From: Hibiscus mutabilis
Taxonomy: Eukaryota; Streptophyta; Magnoliopsida; Malvales; Malvaceae
DNA: 64,000 nt
Assembly (NCBI GenBank): GCA_019671005.1
Contig: CM033714.1
Span: 60,373,741 to 60,437,740, forward strand
Reading direction: 5' to 3'
This document shows, piece after piece, positions 61,311-64,000 of this stretch (within the stretch, counting starts at the first letter, position 1; every line of letters starts with the position of its first letter). The notes below the pieces were generated by a model. That model saw nothing but the letters and a program-made list of their open reading frames with translations, searched no databases and had not been told where the DNA came from. The translations under genes were made by a program, and so were the position numbers.

Positions 61311-61500
61311 GGATACCAAACAAACGGAATTGGAGTATGTCAACAAGAAGCGATATAATGGCAACAACAAAAATTTTGCTAACAATTTTGATGTGTCTTC
61401 GTTGGAACCGCATGAGCAGCTGGCTTTGGCAACTCGACTAAGACCTCAATCCATAGTCATCAGCCACTTGCTGCATCAAGCTGTATGCAAATGCAGCTGA
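61311..61500 (+). pseudogene. exon-like fragment inside the CACTA element
   Basis: A typical acceptor (TTTGAGTTTCAG|G) precedes an open frame 'DTKQTELEYVNKKRYNG', 'NFDVSSLEPHEQLALATRLR' ending TGA at 61498. The composition looks like real coding sequence. I do not recognise the protein. It may be a captured exon, on the strand opposite to the beta-galactosidase piece. Confidence 0.4.
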
Positions 61501-62082
61501 AGAAACTACAAAGTTCGAAAGTAGCAAGTGTATCATCATCACTTGTTTTTAAAGGACATGTATGCAAAGATCTACATAATAAGATTTACCATCTTCAATG
61601 ATTATTTTAAGCAACGTATCACAGTTAAATTTGTGAAACTAATGACACCTATATTTAGAAAGATAAATATGAGCAACATACAAAACTTACAATGCAAAAT
61701 CCACCTCTAACGGATGACACTGAAACAGAAATATAAATCTCTCAATATGAGTATAGCAAGCTCACAAATGGCCATCTTGAGGCATTTAGACTGTATTTCA
61801 ACATTTGTTGTCTTACTCTGACAATTAGAAAGATATTATTTAACAAGAGATAACGCAATGCCAGGAAATTAAAGCAACTACTCCACTTTTACGGCTATTA
61901 GCACTGCTAATTTATCAGTTTACATGAACAAGAAAAGCAGCAAGGTATAATAAAACAAAAAAGCTTGTCCCAAAAATCAGATGAAGCAAATGAAAAAAAC
62001 TCAAGTCTACGCAAAGGTAGCAACATTAAAGGATTTAAAAAAGAAACATATTTTAGGAATTGATATATCTCTAGGAACTTAC

Positions 62083-62570
62083 ATTGAAGTTCCCTAGTGC
62101 CACTAGTACTGTCAGTATATTCCAATTCCTCATCACTATCTTGTTGGGTTGGCTGTTGAAGTAAAGAAAGCTTTGAGTATGCAGAACAACAAACTGTTGT
62201 CTGATGACTACCCAGAGAAAAGAAATGTTCAGATCTCTTGTAAAGAAATGTCCAACGTGGTAACTCATATTGTGCACTTCCAAAAGTTACATTTACAGAG
62301 TCTTTTGTGTCATAGTTTGCAAGGAATGCAACACATGCACCAGACTTTGAACCGAATACATGAGCCTGCAAATCAAAACAATAATAAAAAATAATGAGAA
62401 CAAATTCCAAATTGTAATCTGTTAAACTTCCTTAATCTCCTTTGAACAATAATTTTTTTTTACCTCATGGTTACTTCCAGTAGGATCTGCAGAAACTAAA
62501 GCTGGTTCACATAATTTGATGGCTCTATGTAAGTCTCTCAGATGTCCCCATTTTGGTTCCCTTAGTAATC
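62083..62570 (-). pseudogene. beta-galactosidase (GH35) gene fragment, two exons
   Basis: Exon 62570-62464 (minus) encodes 'GLLREPKWGHLRDLHRAIKL', 'CEPALVSADPTGSNHE'. After an intron, exon 62365-62083 encodes 'AHVFGSKSGACVAFLANYD', 'VNVTFGSAQYELPRW'. Both match the middle of plant GH35 beta-galactosidases, cell-wall enzymes removing galactose; the order and the intron between 'NHE' and 'AHVF' fit the family. Past 'ELPRW' the usual 'SISILPDC' block is scrambled, with frame disturbance around 62180-62240. Both junctions and the 3' donor (AAT|GTAAGT) are kept. No catalytic domain or other exons are seen. It lies wholly inside the CACTA element. Confidence 0.75.
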
Positions 62571-63904
62571 CTTGTAAAAGAAAAAAAATTTAGAACCCCA
62601 AATTCTTCACCATGAAACAAATGAACCACCATTCTGTATAAACCACCAGTAGAATCCATTGCAGGCGTTTATCTGTCACAGTATAAATGAATTACATTTA
62701 GGCTTATGTTTCAGACACGAGTGTCGGATACTGATACTGAATGTAATAAAAGTGAAATAAAAGCCTGTAAAACATTTTTATAGAATTAAGCCCGTAAAAA
62801 ATAGCTTGTATTTATAACTAACAAAAATAGCTTAAATACATTCCAATAGGCTCCAACAATCACCAATTACAACAACATTTTAAACAAAAATAGCTTAAAA
62901 TTATCTGTAATGTTAACCTAAACTTATCAAACTCAAATCAAGGTAACTCATTGAGAATTAAGCATTATATATCAAACAAAAAGTGAAATAGCTCGTAATT
63001 TGACCCAGCTTACATAAATCGTAATCCTTCTCCAATCATTGCTTACAAACACTAGTGACTAGACAACAACGTAGAGTCAATAACGTGAATCTCTCCAAAG
63101 TCCATTATAAATCATTTATAACACAATTTGCTCAAAAATCAAAGTCCAAGTCTACAATCCATGAAGAAATTCTATCAATAAAAGATCATGGACTTCAACA
63201 ACGTTCTCAAAGCTAACATAAATTACTTAGCAACCAGCCAACAAATTCCTCGATTTACCAAGCCAAATTATGGTCAATTTAAGATAACATAAATTTTGTG
63301 TTAATAAATCAAAAATTAAGGTGGGTTTCTTTTTCACACTGGGTAAATCCCGGGAGGAATAAGAAAATGTTGAGAAACCTAGATGAACAAAATTTTCAAT
63401 TCCAAAACCATATAAAATAAGTGTGAAGAAGAGATGAGACTTCAAAACCTTTCAAATCCCTAAAAACACTATTGGAAGTTTCAAACCACACAAATAATGC
63501 CTTGACCGAGAGGCATACAACAAAAGAATTTCAGCAAATCCAACCATATAAATTACAGCTCTATTATTCCTTAAGGCAAAGACCAAAGCCAACAGACGCA
63601 CCCAAGTCTTGACTGACAGACACACTCAGCATCGGAAGCAAAACAAAGAGAAATAATATCAAAAAGAATGAGAGAGGGAGAAAATGAAGAACCCTAGCCG
63701 CCGTAAAAAATGGTGCTTGAATAGCTATGGCGGCGGAGCAACAAGCAGCAACGGCTACTGAGTGGTCGGGGGAGGGAGCGTCGGTGGGAGAAGAGAATGA
63801 GTTAGGGTTTGAAACTTTAATTTGGGGGATGAGTGGTGTGTGGCGAACGAATGTTGGGAAAAATGAAGTCAAGGGTTTATTTGCTTAAGGTCGCGACTTT
63901 AGAC
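62571..63904. other. interior of the CACTA element, mostly non-coding
   Basis: AT-rich to about 63540. A C-rich stretch on the minus strand (63860-63570) resembles a gene leader: 'TTCATTTTCTCCCTCTC' after 'CCGCCATAGC', with a telo-box-like CAAACCCTAAC at 63812-63802. It could be the leader of the captured beta-galactosidase gene, but no start exon can be identified. Confidence 0.35.
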
Positions 63905-64000
63905 ACCTTTTGTGGCGTTTTGGCTTCCCAAATGCTGCAATGTATCATTCTTTAGCGGCATTTATTCTAGAAACACTGCAATTGTTGTCGTTTGGTGGCG

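Larger units (their letters stand above)
60988..64000. mobile_element. CACTA (En/Spm-type) element, right end outside the window
   Basis: It begins CACTACAAAAAAATAGG, the standard CACTA terminus. Sub-terminal repeats follow ('GCGACGTTTTTGAAC', 'AAATGCCGCTAAAAAT', 61005-61200). The same words in inverse ('TTTAGCGGCATTTATT') reappear at 63905-64000, so the other end must be just past the window. The interior has no recognisable transposase but contains gene-like pieces on both strands. Size is at least 3 kb. Confidence 0.7.

Noticed and set aside
63564..63872. Minus-strand 102-residue frame with a hydrophobic segment, as a secreted or membrane protein
   Set aside because: The hydrophobic run arises from a pyrimidine-rich leader-like stretch inside the CACTA element; no homologue or gene structure supports it.
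1..64000. tRNA, rRNA or organelle-derived DNA
   Set aside because: I looked for cloverleaf-like segments with both A and B boxes and for conserved rRNA stretches and saw none; only an isolated B-box-like word at 54510.

Overview
The window is nuclear DNA of a flowering plant, most likely a eudicot. Genes have short GT-AG introns in AT-rich sequence, and the space between them is packed with plant-type transposons: an Athila-like element, a chromodomain-bearing Ty3/gypsy element, and hAT, MULE and CACTA elements. The mix of long gypsy LTRs and element families would fit Malvaceae/cotton, but that is an inference no search has confirmed.

Layout. 1-7691 holds decayed LTR retroelements: an Athila-like gag, primer-binding site and LTR on the minus strand, the 3' end of another element, and a chromovirus-type LTR. 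7692-16996 is one nearly complete, dead chromovirus (two LTRs, gag, protease, RT, RNase H, integrase, chromodomain) whose 3' LTR lost its last ~0.7 kb. 17666-18354 is a hAT-like MITE. 18918-22247 looks like a non-autonomous LTR element. 22379-23181 is a MULE-type element carrying a RING-H2 gene fragment. 25761-27164 is an intact three-exon 2-oxoglutarate/Fe(II) dioxygenase. 27165-36500 is gene-poor, with several fold-back elements. 36508-41103 is a long NT-C2/coiled-coil gene with every splice site kept but three reading-frame lesions. 41104-46700 is repeat-rich intergenic DNA. 46773-48415 is an intact five-exon pectin methylesterase with a histidine-rich N-terminal segment. 49415-50194 is a hAT derivative with transposase remnants. 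51081-53769 and 55688-58304 are two LTRs of one gypsy family; the second is a solo LTR with a perfect target-site duplication. 58557-60605 is a cluster of nested hAT-like MITEs. From 60988 to the window end runs a CACTA-type element that appears to carry a beta-galactosidase gene fragment.

Only two genes look functional, the dioxygenase and the pectin methylesterase, and they are unrelated. The rest records transposition, nesting, gene-fragment capture and decay by C-to-T mutation. I found no tRNA or rRNA gene, no CRISPR array and nothing prokaryotic. I do not see a new multi-gene system. The most interesting material is the captured gene fragments, the dated nesting events and the fold-back elements.
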